Of a DNA stretch of 64,000 nt, positions 10,344 through 21,099 are shown one piece after another (position 1 is the first letter of the stretch; each line of letters opens with the position of its first letter). The stretch comes from Flaveria trinervia (lineage: Eukaryota > Streptophyta > Magnoliopsida > Asterales > Asteraceae). The notes under the pieces were generated by a model. It searched no databases. It was given only the letters and a program-made list of their open reading frames with translations, and was not told the DNA's origin. A program made the position numbers and the translations under genes. Location of the stretch: NCBI GenBank assembly GCA_025506515.1, contig CM046447.1, positions 85,244,248 through 85,308,247 on the forward strand, in the 5' to 3' direction.

Positions 10344-10793
10344 AAGTTAGACTTGTTTTCTGATACATTGAATCAATTTTGAAGAAGATGAAGCTATTGA
10401 GTTTGATTTTTGGTGAAGCAGTGTTGGTTATAGACTTAAACAAAGTGTATTTAAATCAATTAGATACAATTAGGATCTAATTTGAACTTAGTTAAATAAT
10501 TCAATTCTTGATTAACCTGAATCTATTCAATTTGGTGTAAAATTGAACTTGAAAAGTCTTCGAAATGGAAGGATTGAATCAGGAGAAAAGTTGATCATTC
10601 TGCGTGAAAAGTTCGTATCCGCGCGACAAGTAAAGATTTTATAGGAATCAATTAATTTGTTACAGAAAGACTCCAATTTGGGCAAAAAGTTGAACCTTTC
10701 GCAAGATTCCGTTACTAGACTTACGGCATGAAAAGTTAGTGTATTTCGCGTGAGAACTTCAAGTTTTGAAGAATTTTTCTGATCACAAAAACA
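10344..10793 (+). other. Leader of copia copy B1
   Basis: Matches the leader of copia copy B2 (13,580-14,090) at several points, for example the segment reading attagatacaattaggatc. It contains scattered CGCGTGAGAAC-like words. Its LTR and primer site are missing: it begins exactly at the end of gypsy LTR-B. Confidence 0.6.
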
Positions 10794-12745
10794 ATGGCTA
10801 ATCTAAAGCACATAATTGGTACTTTTAATCTTGATAATGAGATTGGCATAATCTCTAAGCATCCTCGTCTGCTAAATGAAGAAAATTACCCAGATTAGGC
10901 TTATCATTTTCAGAACCATGTCATTTATATTGAAACCAGGATGATGAGGTCAATCAAACAAGGCCCATATATCTTGGTATACAAGAATGAAAAGATTGAA
11001 CTGGTTCACAAGCCTGAGCATTTATGGGATGAAGATGATCTTAAGATAATGGAGCTAGACGATAAAGCATATGTTGCTATCGCAACAGCACTCACTACTG
11101 AGATAGCACAAAAGTTTAAATATTACACCAAGGCTAAAGATTTGTGGGATGCAATAAAAGAGCAAATTATAGGGAATAAAGACATGAGAGAGAGCAAGAA
11201 AGATATGCTTAACTAGAAATTCAACATGTTTAATCATGTTGTTGGTGAAACATTAGAGGCTTAGATATCACAAAGATGAAAAGTGTGGGAATCACTTTGG
11301 AGAACATAGTAGTAAACAAAAAGTTGTTAAATTGTCAACCATACAGCTGGAACAACAACTCCACTACCAACAAAACAACCAAGGATCTATTTACGTTGTC
11401 TTTAAGTGATCTAATTTCAACTATCAAATCTTATGACATGGATAATAAGCAAAGGGTTGCAAACTACATCAACACTATAGGAGATGAAGCATCAGCATTG
11501 TATGCCAAAATGGAAAGCAATCCGAATTACTATGTCAGCTACTCTCAGCTTTGTCATCTATAACAATCAACATCTTCTGCTCATCCAAATATGAAAGATG
11601 AAGTTGTGTCTCAATCTCTACCTCATTTCCAATCTGAAAATCCTTATGTCCAAGCTCAACCTCAACCTCAACCTCAATCCTACTCACCAATTCAAACCAC
11701 TTAACCAATACAATAAGCTTTTGTTGTAAACTCTCAACCTAATAAGCAAACCATTCAGATAGCTGAAGAGCATCTGACTCTTTTTACATCTTTCTTAAAC
11801 AGTTATAAAGCCTTAGAAGAATTAATCCACCTAACATCTTGGTTGATGACTTGTAACAAGTTAGTTCTAAGGATGTAGAACAGAATGATATTAACAATCA
11901 GATGGCCGTGGTGGTGTATAGAGCAAAGGATTTTGATAGGAGAACAGGAAGGAAGGTTTTTGGTATGAACAACCCCAGTAAAATTTGGGTTTCATAAGTC
12001 TAACTTGAGATGTTACAACTGTTATAAACCTGATCATTTTGCAAGAGAATGCACAAAAGTTAGAATGAATCAGAGTGATCATGGCAAGAAGATGATAACC
12101 GTGAAGGCTGAAATAAAGAATGATCAAGCTAGCTCATCCAAAACCAAAGAACTTATGTCTCAAACAAATAAGGATTATGATTAGTCAAATCAATAGAAGC
12201 TTTGGATATTAACTTGTCTACTGCTATGTTGGCTAAGATTGAAACTGTGGAAGAGTATGTTGAAGAAAATCCATTTGCTGAATTTGTTTTAGATGATTTG
12301 ATTAGTGGTGTGTTTGCTTAAGAAAAAGTGAATGTGGTTGAGTAAGTTGAAGTTGAAGACAAGAAGTTAAAAGAAGTAATTACTAAAGATGTGTCGGATT
12401 TTGAGAAGGTTATTGTTGAGATTACTCCAGCTTAGAAGATGGTAGTGGAAAACAGATATTAAGTCAACTCCAGCTGAAAAGGAAGAAAATTTCAAAGCGG
12501 TTGAGCGAACTTTAGCTAAAACTGAAGAAAAAGGTCCAAGCTGTTAAGTAAACTCGAGCTACCGCTCAAGATATACAAGACAATGGTGTTGAGATTCCTC
12601 CGGCATCTGAAGCATCGAAGAAAAGTCAAAATACCTTCATGGTGAATGTTGTCCATGAAGATACAAAAAAGAAATCAGATAGTGATTAATTGTTATGGTA
12701 TCGTCCTCTTGGTCATGTTAACATTTAAAATATGAACAAGTTGGC
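10794..12745 (+). pseudogene. gag: Copia gag (family B, copy B1) up to the GAG-pre-integrase domain
   Basis: An ATG at 10,794 opens a Gag of the DUF4219/UBN2 type seen in plant copia elements: PRLLNEENYPD, then MMRSIKQGPYI, HLWDEDDLK, LDDKAYVAIATAL and AKDLWDAIKEQ. A zinc knuckle CYNCYKPDHFAREC (C-x2-C-x4-H-x4-C) is intact at about 12,015-12,056. Stops at 10,896, 11,214 and many later positions, plus frameshifts, break the gene. Near 12,690 it reaches WYRPLGHVNI, the GAG-pre-integrase motif. It then joins RNase H directly, with protease remnant, integrase and reverse transcriptase removed. Confidence 0.8.
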
Positions 12746-13069
12746 ATAATATGTGGCTGCTTCAAGTTGTTGTTCACAGATTGTTTGGTTCCAATAGTAA
12801 CGTCTTGATTATGGCATGAACATTTATGACACTAACATTTTATGTGATAACACTAAAGTTCTTAATATCGTAAAGAATCCAATTCCACATTCAAAGAACA
12901 ACACATCGACATCCGAATGCATTTTATCCGTGATTGTTTAGAATGGAAACTTATACATTTGGAATCTGTTTCTTCAGATGACAACATCGCTGATTCATTT
13001 ACTATGGCGTTTGATCATTCCGGATCTGACTTTTTAGTCCAATCATTGGAAATGATTAACTTTAGTTAA
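12746..13069 (+). pseudogene. pol: Copia RNase H C-terminal fragment fused to gag (copy B1)
   Basis: YVAASSCCSQIVWFQ, followed by LDYGMNIYDTNILCDN and then IRMHFIRDCLEWKLIHLE, is the C-terminal part of a copia RNase H. The normal end follows (DNIADSFTMAF) with a stop at about 13,067. A few stops and one frameshift are present. The upstream neighbour should be reverse transcriptase but is the GAG-pre domain, so an internal deletion of about 3 kb is inferred. Confidence 0.8.
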
Positions 13070-13483
13070 CTTTTATTTTTAAACCCTTTACAAAATAATT
13101 TTTCTAAATAGTTAGAATAAATTTGTCATTTTCTGTATAGATAATCACAATTTTAGGGAAAGAAAAATTGAAAACGCTTTAAAAAAGATTTTATCTTAGG
13201 GATAGTAAATAGCTTGAAGAAAAAAACAAAAAGATTTTGTTTTTACTAAACATAAAAAAAATTAATTAAAGTTTCAAGTTTATATAGGAAATGAAAGTGT
13301 ATTTCTTGATTTTGATTCATTGCATCAGAAGGTATACAAGAATTTGACTTGCACTATGTTTGATATGTTGATAGGCTTGACTATCAACAATGAAAAGCAC
13401 TATGTAATATAATTCACTGTAAGTAAACATCTATGAATGAAGTGGGTAGCATGTCAAGGTTTTGTGAATACATTGATTTCATA
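13070..13483 (+). other. AT-rich spacer after copy B1
   Basis: Holds a purine-rich stretch (TTTTAGGGAAAGAAAAA at about 13,153) where related copia elements have a polypurine-like tract after pol. Degraded sequence follows with no clear ORF. It could be the start of an accessory ORF region, but I cannot show it. Confidence 0.4.
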
Positions 13484-14088
13484 CACTTCTACTTCTTGTC
13501 CATATTAAATTACATTTCGCATATTCAAATATGAGATCAAATGGATTATTGTGATCCTTACAATTTGTATTAGAGCTAAGTTGCTCTAGATCAATTGAGA
13601 AGTTGTTTAGTTGAAGGTTTCGAGAGGTAATTACTAGTGGTAATTGACATTGGAGTTGAATTATGTTGTTTTGGATCAAATAGAAGGAATTTAAAGATGT
13701 TTTGCTCAACAATTGGTCAATTGATGATGATTTTGGGATTAAGCTAGTTGTTTTGAATCAATTAGAGACAATCAAGATCAAATTTGAATTTAATTTACTA
13801 ATTGAACAGTGGATTAAACAAAAAATAATCAATTTGGAGTAAATTTGAACCTGAAAAGTTTCAAATTGGTTGATTTGAATCAGGCGAAAACTTAAGTGTT
13901 TTGTGCGAAAACCTACATTTCATGTGAAAAGACTACTTCTCGCTCAAGGTAGTTAAAAGTTTGTTACAGAAGGATATCATTCACGCATATTCCTAAACAT
14001 TTCACAACTTTCAATTTCTAAACTTACCGCGTGAAAATTTACTAATACTTCGGGCGAGAACTTTGATTTTTGAATACAATTTCTAAGT

Positions 14089-15140
14089 TTGTTTCAAGAA
14101 TCTTCATTGTCAAATATAAAGAATATTACTGCAACCCTAAATCTCGATAATGAGATAAGCACAAGAACCAAGCCTCCCCGACTACTAAATGAGGAAGATT
14201 ACCCAAATTGGGCCTATCATTTTCAGAATCATGTTATATATATTGATCCCTGGATGATGAGGTCGATCAAGGAGGGCCCTTACATTCCTTTGTACAAGAA
14301 TGAGAAAGAGGAATGGGTCACTAAATTAGAACATCTATGGGATGAAGATGATCTTAAGAGAATGGAACTTGATGATAAAGCATATGAAACTATCATAATG
14401 GAACTCACAACTGAGATTGCATAAAAGTTTAATGACTACACTAAAGCAAAGGATTTGTGGGATGCTATGGAAGATATTATGGGGAACAAGGATATGAGAG
14501 AGAGAGCAGGAAGGATATGCTCAACCAATAATTTAATATGTTTTATCATGTTCTTTGTGAGACTTTAGAAGCTAAGATGTTGAGCTTTGTGAAATTGATC
14601 ACCAAAATAAAGAGTGAGGGGATAACTCTAGAGAATATAGCAGTCAACAAAAACTGTTAAATCTCTATCTTATAGTTGGAACAACAATTGCACTATAATT
14701 AAAAGGACAAAGGATCTGTTTACCTTGTCTTTAAGTGATCTCATTTCTACAATCAAATCCTATGACATGGATGATAAGCAAAGGGTTGCAAGCTACTTCA
14801 ATTCCATGGTAGTAGAAGCATCAACTATGTATGCTAAAATGGCAAGTTACCTGAATTACTATATTAGCTACTCTTAGTTGTGCCAGTTACAACAATCATC
14901 ATCTTCTACTCAATCTAATGTAAAAGACCAAGTAGTACCTCAATCCTTGTCTCAATATCCAAAAACTCACCAAAATCCTTATGTCCAAACTTAAGCCCAA
15001 CCTTATTCTATAACCTACTCTCTAATCTAAACTACCCAACCAATACAACAAGCTTTGTTGTGCATTTTCAACCAAACAAGCAAACAATTCAGATAGTTAA
15101 AGAGCATCTAGCTCTTTTTTACTTCATTCATGAACAAATA
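14089..15140 (+). pseudogene. gag: Copia gag (family B, copy B2)
   Basis: Closely related to copy B1: PRLLNEEDYPNWAYHFQNH, MMRSIKEGPYI, HLWDEDDLK, DDKAYETIIMEL, AKDLWDAM. The start codon seen in B1 is altered here: the frame opens at a TTG. Stops occur at 14,422 and repeatedly after 14,520. The Gln/Ser/Pro-rich region (about 14,890-15,060) is kept. No zinc knuckle is recognisable, and accessory ORF similarity begins shortly after, so about 4 kb normally encoding the rest of gag and pol is gone. Confidence 0.75.
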
Positions 15141-15349
15141 TGAAGCCTTCTCTACTAGAAGAATCCATCCACCTATCATCTTTGTTGATGACTTGCAACA
15201 AGTCAATCTTGATGATGTTGAAGAGAATGACATAAAATATCAGATGGTGATGGTAGAAATGATGATGACGATGATCAAGGAGGTGATATGGTGCTACTAC
15301 TGGAACTTTTGGATCATCAGAAACTACAAATGTCTTTAGACCAAATCCT

Positions 15350-16150
15350 GATGATACAGTTGAATATGGTACTTCAGAGACCATTGACAAGGCATTAGAC
15401 CAAACTAGTCAAATGGTTGTTCGTCAAGTTTGTAATATTACAGTTGATGCACCACTTCCGCAAGCATACATTCATGCTCTTTAGCATTCCAAACCTTTCA
15501 CAAGGTACGGAAATTTAGAGCCGATTATCAGTTGGGCATATAATGATGAAAAGAAGTTGTATTTAATCAAGAGTAAAGCAAGAGCAATTGAATATTTCCA
15601 AGATGAGCACAATTTTCATACTCTAAAAGCATTAAATTTATACGCTATGGATCATGTTCCATTTATTAATCCAAGTAATTACAGGATAGTTGATAGATAA
15701 GAAGCATGATTTGGAAGTAGAGTAACACCAACTTCAAAGACTTTAAGACAACTAAATCCAAATTCATTGAAGATGAGAACTGTATTGACCAAACACAAAT
15801 AAACCAATGAAGATAAAGGTTTATTGACATCTGAGATATATGAGAAAGATTCCTATGCATGCTCTAGTACTAGTTAACAGCTTATCAAAGCTAAGCAAGT
15901 GGAGTTGTGAAAAGAAAACAGGTCACACGTTGATAAGGTGTGTAGACAAAGAGTATCGTATCATTGACCCCGTGGATTTGCTAAAGTTTAGGAAAGAAGA
16001 TTTGATGAGGTGGTAGGCTTGGCCAATTGTAGCTGATGATTTTGTACATTGACTAGCAACACAGTTTGGTTGGTTGATTACGAAGGCCCTGGACAAAAGA
16101 ATGTATGCTTACGGGGGCAGCTACAAAGTTGATGATGTGGACTTCTAAGA
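15350..16150 (+). pseudogene. Accessory ORF C-terminal domain (copia copy B2)
   Basis: Translation gives PLPQAYIHAL, IISWAYNDEKKLYLIKSK, then AIEYFQDEHNFHTLKALNLY and VPFINPSNYRIVD. The pattern I-I-x-W plus a YF-x(3)-H stretch is shared with the C-terminal region of the aORF on the minus strand near 28,150-28,450 (KIIAWVHFEDQNVYAVK, IEYFRFPHDLKTLLGFEL). The two are therefore probably homologous accessory proteins. Later segments (IIDPVDLLKFRKEDLMRW; ALDKRMYAYGGSYKVDDVDF) end just before the polypurine tract. Many stops are present. The function of this protein is unknown. Confidence 0.5.
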
Positions 16151-16179
16151 AGATTGATTTACTGAGCATAGGGGGAGAT

Positions 16180-16545
16180 TGTAGGGGTTGAACCTAGAGT
16201 CTCGAGAAATAAAATCAAGTTCAAGATAAAGTAAAGAGTTCATGCGATAAGTAGACTTTCTGCATGGAAAGTATTAGTCACGTAAGAATTAGGTTCTTGC
16301 AAGAAAGGTTGTTTTCACGCGAGAACATTTCTGTTTACTATAAATACTTAGCTTGTTTTGTAATTAAGTAGCTTTTGTCATATTTCCTAAATTTGTAATT
16401 GTAATCATTGAATTCAGAGAGCAATATCAAAGAAGAAGTTATTTACATTGTGTTTAAATCCTTCTACACTTCTACTTCTTGTTCATATTTGATTACATTT
16501 CGCATATTCAAATATAAGATCGATCTGATTATTCTGATCCTTACA
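16180..16545 (+). repeat. 3' LTR of copia copy B2
   Basis: 366 bp, TGTAGGGG...CCTTACA. U3 carries dispersed words related to CACGCGAGAAC (for example at about 16,316-16,326). A TATAAATA box follows at 16,340-16,347, again directly downstream of the repeated word. Confidence 0.8.
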
Positions 16546-16549
16546 TAGT

Positions 16550-16744
16550 TTGCGTGTGTTCCAGATACTAAGGAGATCCAAAAGAATCACGCATCAATGC
16601 AGTAAAGAGAATCTTTAGATACTTAAATGGCAAACCAGCATTTTGTTTGTGGTATCCCAAAGATAAAGACTCCTCTTTGTATGCATACACAAATAGTGAT
16701 TATGGTGGATGCAATCAAAATAGAAAATCCATAATAACAGCATG
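16550..16744 (+). pseudogene. pol: Copia reverse transcriptase/RNase H scrap
   Basis: RIFRYLNGKPAFCLWYPKDK, then SLYAYTNSDYGGCNQNRKSI, is the RT-RNase H boundary of a copia Pol (compare KRIFHYLKGTPTLGLWYP on the minus strand near 34,390). It is cut on the left by copy B2 and on the right by gypsy LTR-C at 16,745. A stop lies at about 16,602. Confidence 0.8.
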
Positions 16745-17394
16745 TGTACCACCTGGTTATTTCTTTAAAGATAAGAAAGAAAAGAAAGAAAATGATATTT
16801 AATCCAAGTTAAGGGGTTAAATGCGTAAAAGGTACAAAATTTATTTTGTTATTTTGTACAAAAGTAGCACGGCCACGCATGCCATGCCACTTTTCACCTT
16901 TTGAGGTCGGGTTTTATAGAGAGAAAGAGCAGAGCAGAAAGATCTCGGGTTTTGAAGGAAGAACAAGTGCAGAAGTTCGAATTCAAGGTAAGAATTCATG
17001 TTTTTATGGTGTTCTTAACTGGTTTTATCCTCGGGTGTGTGCTTATGTATGTTATGTGCTCGGTTGTGTGTGTTTCAAGTGGGTTTCTAGGTGAAAGTTG
17101 TAGCAAACAGGTTTGACGTCTTACCCAAAGAGGCTACTAAGATGAGTTCTAGAACCCCCTTTTTACTTGTTTTAAACTGCTTTGGGGCTGAAAATGCATG
17201 TATGAACTTTTTATAAAAGTTGGGTTTTGTACCCGTATGTGTTTATATGTGTATGTTGCAGGTGGGGTTTGATTTTGGACTATGTATGTGTTTGATGTTA
17301 TTATGGTTGTGTTCCTAAGGCTTAGGATGTATGATTTAAGCTTAGAACATGATAGGTGATGATTGGAGGCTGAATTATGATGCTAAGTGTGTTA

Positions 17395-17785
17395 TAGACT
17401 GCTCATGCGCCTAAATAAGTGTTCATGCGCCTAAATAAGAGCTCATGCGCCCAACTGAAAATAACTGCCTAAGTGTTCCCATGCGCCCAAAACCTCATGC
17501 GCCCGAATAGTACTCATGCACCTAGAAATAGGCTGAAATTGACTAAGTGTTCATATGCCCAGATGGTTCATGCGCCTAGGCACTCATGCGCCTGCATAGT
17601 GCTCATGCGCCTAGAATTGCCTAGAATAGACTAAGTGTTGCTCATGCGCCCTAATAGTGCTGATTCGTCTGAAAGTTTCCCATGCACTTAAGTGTTCCTC
17701 ATATGTCTGAAAGGCCACGCGCCTGCATAGTGCTCATGCACCTGCATAGTGCCCATGCGCCTGCATAGTGCCCATGCGCCTAAAG
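17395..17785. repeat. CATGCGCC word array in LTR-C
   Basis: About sixteen occurrences of (C/T)TCATGCGCC or close variants, separated by linkers such as TAAATAAG, TGCATAGTG and TAGAATTG. It fills the LTR slot that holds ATGCGGATGAAC repeats in LTR-A and LTR-B. Confidence 0.85.
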
Positions 17786-18161
17786 ACTTAGAATTATTTT
17801 TTGATTTTTGGGGAAAATTGTAAAAGTAGGCTTTGACTTGGGATGTTCCTCGGGGTAAAGTAAGTTGAATTTTAGAAGTCAAAGATGATGTGATGGGTGA
17901 TGATGATGTAGGATTGATGCTTATGCATGATGGTGTGTATGATGTATGTTATGTATGTATGATGTGCCTTGTATGGTGATGTTGTATGATCATGTTGATG
18001 TTCCTTATTATGTATGATTATTTTCCCATGGCTCTACGTTGAATGTTAATGAATGAAGTAAAAAGTAATATGTAACGTAGAGTGGAAGATAATGAAAAGA
18101 GGAACGTAATGAAAGAATGCATGCATTAATGAATAAATGAAAGTAAGAAAGGCTTGCAAGC

Positions 18162-18367
18162 AAATGTATGGAGGTTCACACCCAATGAAGGGTGTTAGCT
18201 CAACCGTGTGTGGGTTAGCTACCCCAAAAGGATGCACACTGGTGCTTAATCCATGCAATTAAGAAAATGTATGGAGGTTCACACCCAATGAAGGGTGTTA
18301 GCTCAATTGTGTGTGGGTTAACTACCCTAGAAGGATGCACACAGGGGTTCAGTCCTTGTGATTGACC
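18162..18367. repeat. 103-bp tandem duplication in LTR-C
   Basis: Two copies beginning AAATGTATGGAGGTTCACACC, at 18,162 and 18,265. An equivalent pair is present in LTR-D (41,246-41,450) and a more diverged pair in LTR-B, so the duplication predates these insertions. Confidence 0.85.
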
Positions 18368-18959
18368 ATATGTATGGGATTCTTGCCGCTTACCCAAGGT
18401 ATTGGAGTCAGCTTCATGCATAATGTTCGGGGTCTATGAAAGACCTTAGGCCTAGTACCCGCTTTATGCATGACGGTGGGGTGAAGCACATGACATTGGT
18501 CCGAATGAAAGTAAAGATGTAATGACGAATGTACGGATTGAATGAACGAATAATGTAGATAATAATGATATTATCTATGTGTATGTATAGTGCATGATCA
18601 CGTACGATTGTAAAGAATGGTTTTAGACAAAAATAAAGTATGTTTTATTTTAAAACTACAACTCACTCAGCAACACTACTTTTATGTGTTTCCAGTTGGT
18701 AGGTAAAGGTTGCTGAGGATGCCACGGGGTGGCTACTTTGCTCTTTTTGGATGGCATCTATTTTTATTATGCTTTTTTGATGTAGTGCAACATGTATTTT
18801 GTAATTTGACAACGATATATTATTTTGCCAAAGCTTTTATAATGAAAAGAAATGTCATTTTAAATGTTTCCGTTGTAATGGTTATGTAAGTTAATGTAAA
18901 TATATGTTTTATGTGCAATGATCGACTAGATGTGAGCGTCTCGGGAATAGGGCCTTACA

Positions 18960-19310
18960 AGTTAGTATCATAGCCAAAGTTTAAGTGAAACGGGTAAGAT
19001 TTTAAAATAAACCTAAACTTAAAATGAAAATGGGACGGAAATGGAAGAGATGCCAGTCCGAGTAGCTGGGTGACATCAGGTATTTTCTTAATGTTAACCA
19101 GTATTACGTGTGCATGTTATGTGGTTTATGTGTTGTTTGTAGATTTAGATACTGATGTAGTCTGGATAGGTAATGCTTGGGTTATGAAGAGTAAAGTAAG
19201 TGGGTAATCACAGCTGGCCACTGTAATTAGGGACTTACTGTACCTGACATAAACTGAGCTGTTCCCATGAATGACCGTGTTGGTGTTTGAATCTTATAGC
19301 GTGTTAGAGG
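18960..19310 (+). other. Primer-binding site and leader of gypsy copy C
   Basis: TTAGTATCATAGCC at about 18,962 is a mutated tRNA-Met primer site (compare TGGTATCAGAGCC). The remaining 330 bp is noncoding leader up to the gag ATG at 19,311. The same leader type occurs at 48,609-48,906. Confidence 0.7.
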
Positions 19311-20345
19311 ATGGCCGGTGGTAGATTATCTAAAGCTTTACATGGTGGAGGTCATGGTGGACGTGGTACTGAACCACAGGCCATAAGAGGAAGGCCTAGG
19401 GCCGAGAAGGTGGTTCATGAAGAACCCGAGACCCCTCATCCAGAGGGCGGAGACGAGAGTGCTAACCTGAGAGCCTCAGCGAAGGAGGCTGTTGTGAAAG
19501 AGGTGCATCAGGTTATGCACACGATCTTACCGTCTGTGGTGACTGAAGTGATTAAGGTTGTAAGAGAAGGACAAATAAGAGAGAGAAATAAGTCCTCGGG
19601 AGGACGGGAGCGACTGGAGACTTAGACGGTTTTCTCCGAAGATGAGGAAGAGGAAGAAGAGCCTGCGCCGGAGGCGGCATGAGGCTGCAACTATGGGGCA
19701 TTTCAAAGATGCAAGCCCCCTACTTTTGATGGTAACGGCATTGCTGCTGCTGCTCACCAGTGGGTGAGGGAGATGGAAGTTGTTCTTGATATCAGCAAGT
19801 GTCGGGAAGACCAGAAGGTGAAGTTTGCTACCCACTCTTTTGTGGACTCAGCTTTGTGCTGGTGGGACAATATTGTCCAAGATGAGGGTAGCCGGGCTAT
19901 TGGAAGGATGAAGTGGGCAAAGCAAAAAGGGCCGGTGATTGATGAGTTCTGTCCTCACCGAGAGATGGACAAAGTTGAGAAAGAGTTCGTGCAGCTAGAG
20001 GCGGGAACAATGACACATCAGCAATACACCACCAAGTTCAATGAGATGGCGCGGTTGGTGCCAGATCAAGTGATACCCACGTCATGAAAGAGCAAGAGGT
20101 ATATTCAAGGCTTGCCAGCGTATGTTCGTAAGCACATGAATACTGCCCGACGGAGCACGTTTAGGCCGGCAGTTGACTTGGCAGGGAGGTTGTACAACGA
20201 GCGAGAGGTGGTGGTGGCTAAGGTGAGCAAGAAGGGTGGGGTGATCAGAACTAGAATGGGAAGCGGGTTGGACATGGCGGGGCCACTCCAAGCAACAAAG
20301 GTGCACGGGTGGATAACCGACATGTGGCCACATCTAGTGCAAGGT
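19311..20345 (+). pseudogene. gag: Gypsy gag (copy C), capsid region
   Basis: An ATG at 19,311 opens a Gly/Arg-rich start (GRLSKALHGGGHGGRGTE). An acidic stretch follows, then the retrotrans_gag fold: CKPPTFDGNG, QWVREMEVVLDISKC, KFATHSFVDSALCWWDNI, DEFCPHREMDKVEKEF, MTHQQYTTKFNEMARLVP and YIQGLPAYVRKHM. Stops at 19,623, 19,679 and 20,084 and a frameshift at about 20,320 break it. The zinc knuckles continue in the next frame at 20,309. A second related copy is at 48,907-52,600. Confidence 0.85.
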
Positions 20346-20941
20346 TGAAAAGGTGTGGTAAGTGTGGGAAGGAGCACACCGATGAATGTAGGTTGGGATC
20401 GAACATGTGCTTCAAGTGTGGGAGGCCTGGTCATATGGCGAGGGAATGCAAAGCAGGGAGATGTTTTAACTGTGGCGGTGAGGGCCACATGAGTAGGGAT
20501 TGCAAGAGTCTAAGGGAGGAAGGATTGGGAGTGAAGAAGACTGGAGGGGAAGGGCAGAGAACAAGTACCAAAGCATTCACAATGACACAAGATAAGGTTA
20601 GGACGGACCCTGATGTTGTGTTAGGTACGTTTCTAGTAAACCAAACTTTATCCTCTGTGTTATTTGATTCTGGTGCTAGTAAAAGTTTTATTTCTGCTGC
20701 TTTTTGTGCTAAATTACCTGTTAGTAATAAAAATTTAGATACGCTCTTTGATGTTGAAACTGCCATAGGTAAGTCTATCAGGATTTCCAAGATGATGGAA
20801 GGTTGCAACATGGAACTAGAGGGTCACAAGTTTCCTGTTAGACCCTTTGTGATGATCTTAGGCGGGTTTGACGTAGTCGTAGGAATGGATTGGTTAGCGG
20901 ACTACGAGGTGAATATTTTGTGTCGCAAGAAGATGATTTGA
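20309..20941 (+). pseudogene. Gypsy nucleocapsid zinc knuckles and aspartic protease (copy C)
   Basis: An open 210-codon stretch. Three Cys/His clusters lie near residues 16, 34 and 52: CGKCGKEHTDEC, CFKCGRPGHMAREC and CFNCGGEGHMSRDC. The last two are perfect C-x2-C-x4-H-x4-C. The protease follows, with LFDSGASKSFI near residue 120 carrying the catalytic Asp and the flap/second half VVVGMDWLADYEV. It is the best preserved part of gypsy copy C. It ends at a stop (20,939-20,941) in the protease-RT linker. Confidence 0.85.
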
Positions 20942-21099
20942 TTGATAGTCCCTGACGGGAGTTCGGTGACGGTTTATGGTGACTGAGTTACGACGATTCC
21001 GAAGGTGATTTCGATGGCGGTGGCAGGAAGGGCATGAGGTGTGGATGTAGTGCCTACATGGCCTAGGTAAAGGATGTGGATACGCCAACACCAGAACTA

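Larger units (their letters stand above)
13484..16545 (+). mobile_element. Copia copy B2: gag plus accessory ORF, pol missing
   Basis: The left end is the last 79 bp of an LTR (13,484-13,562, ending GATCCTTACA). A degenerate primer site TTTGTATTAGAGCTAAG follows at 13,564-13,580. The right end is a polypurine tract (ATAGGGGGAGAT, about 16,168-16,179) and a complete 366-bp LTR, 16,180-16,545, starting TGTAGGGG and ending CCTTACA. In between are gag and an accessory ORF tail but no protease, integrase or reverse transcriptase. The copy is 5' truncated and sits beside an unrelated copia RNase H fragment. Confidence 0.75.
16745..18959 (+). mobile_element. Gypsy G1 LTR-C (5' LTR of copy C)
   Basis: 2,215 bp, from TGTACCACCTGGTTATTT (mutated form of TGTAACACCCGG) to GGGCCTTACA. 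A degenerate primer-binding site (TTAGTATCATAGCC) and gag follow, so this is a 5' LTR. It has a splice-donor-like AAG/GTAAGAATTC at 16,988, a CATGCGCC array (17,395-17,785), a 103-bp tandem duplication (18,162-18,367) and an acceptor-like TTTCCAG at about 18,690. Confidence 0.85.
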
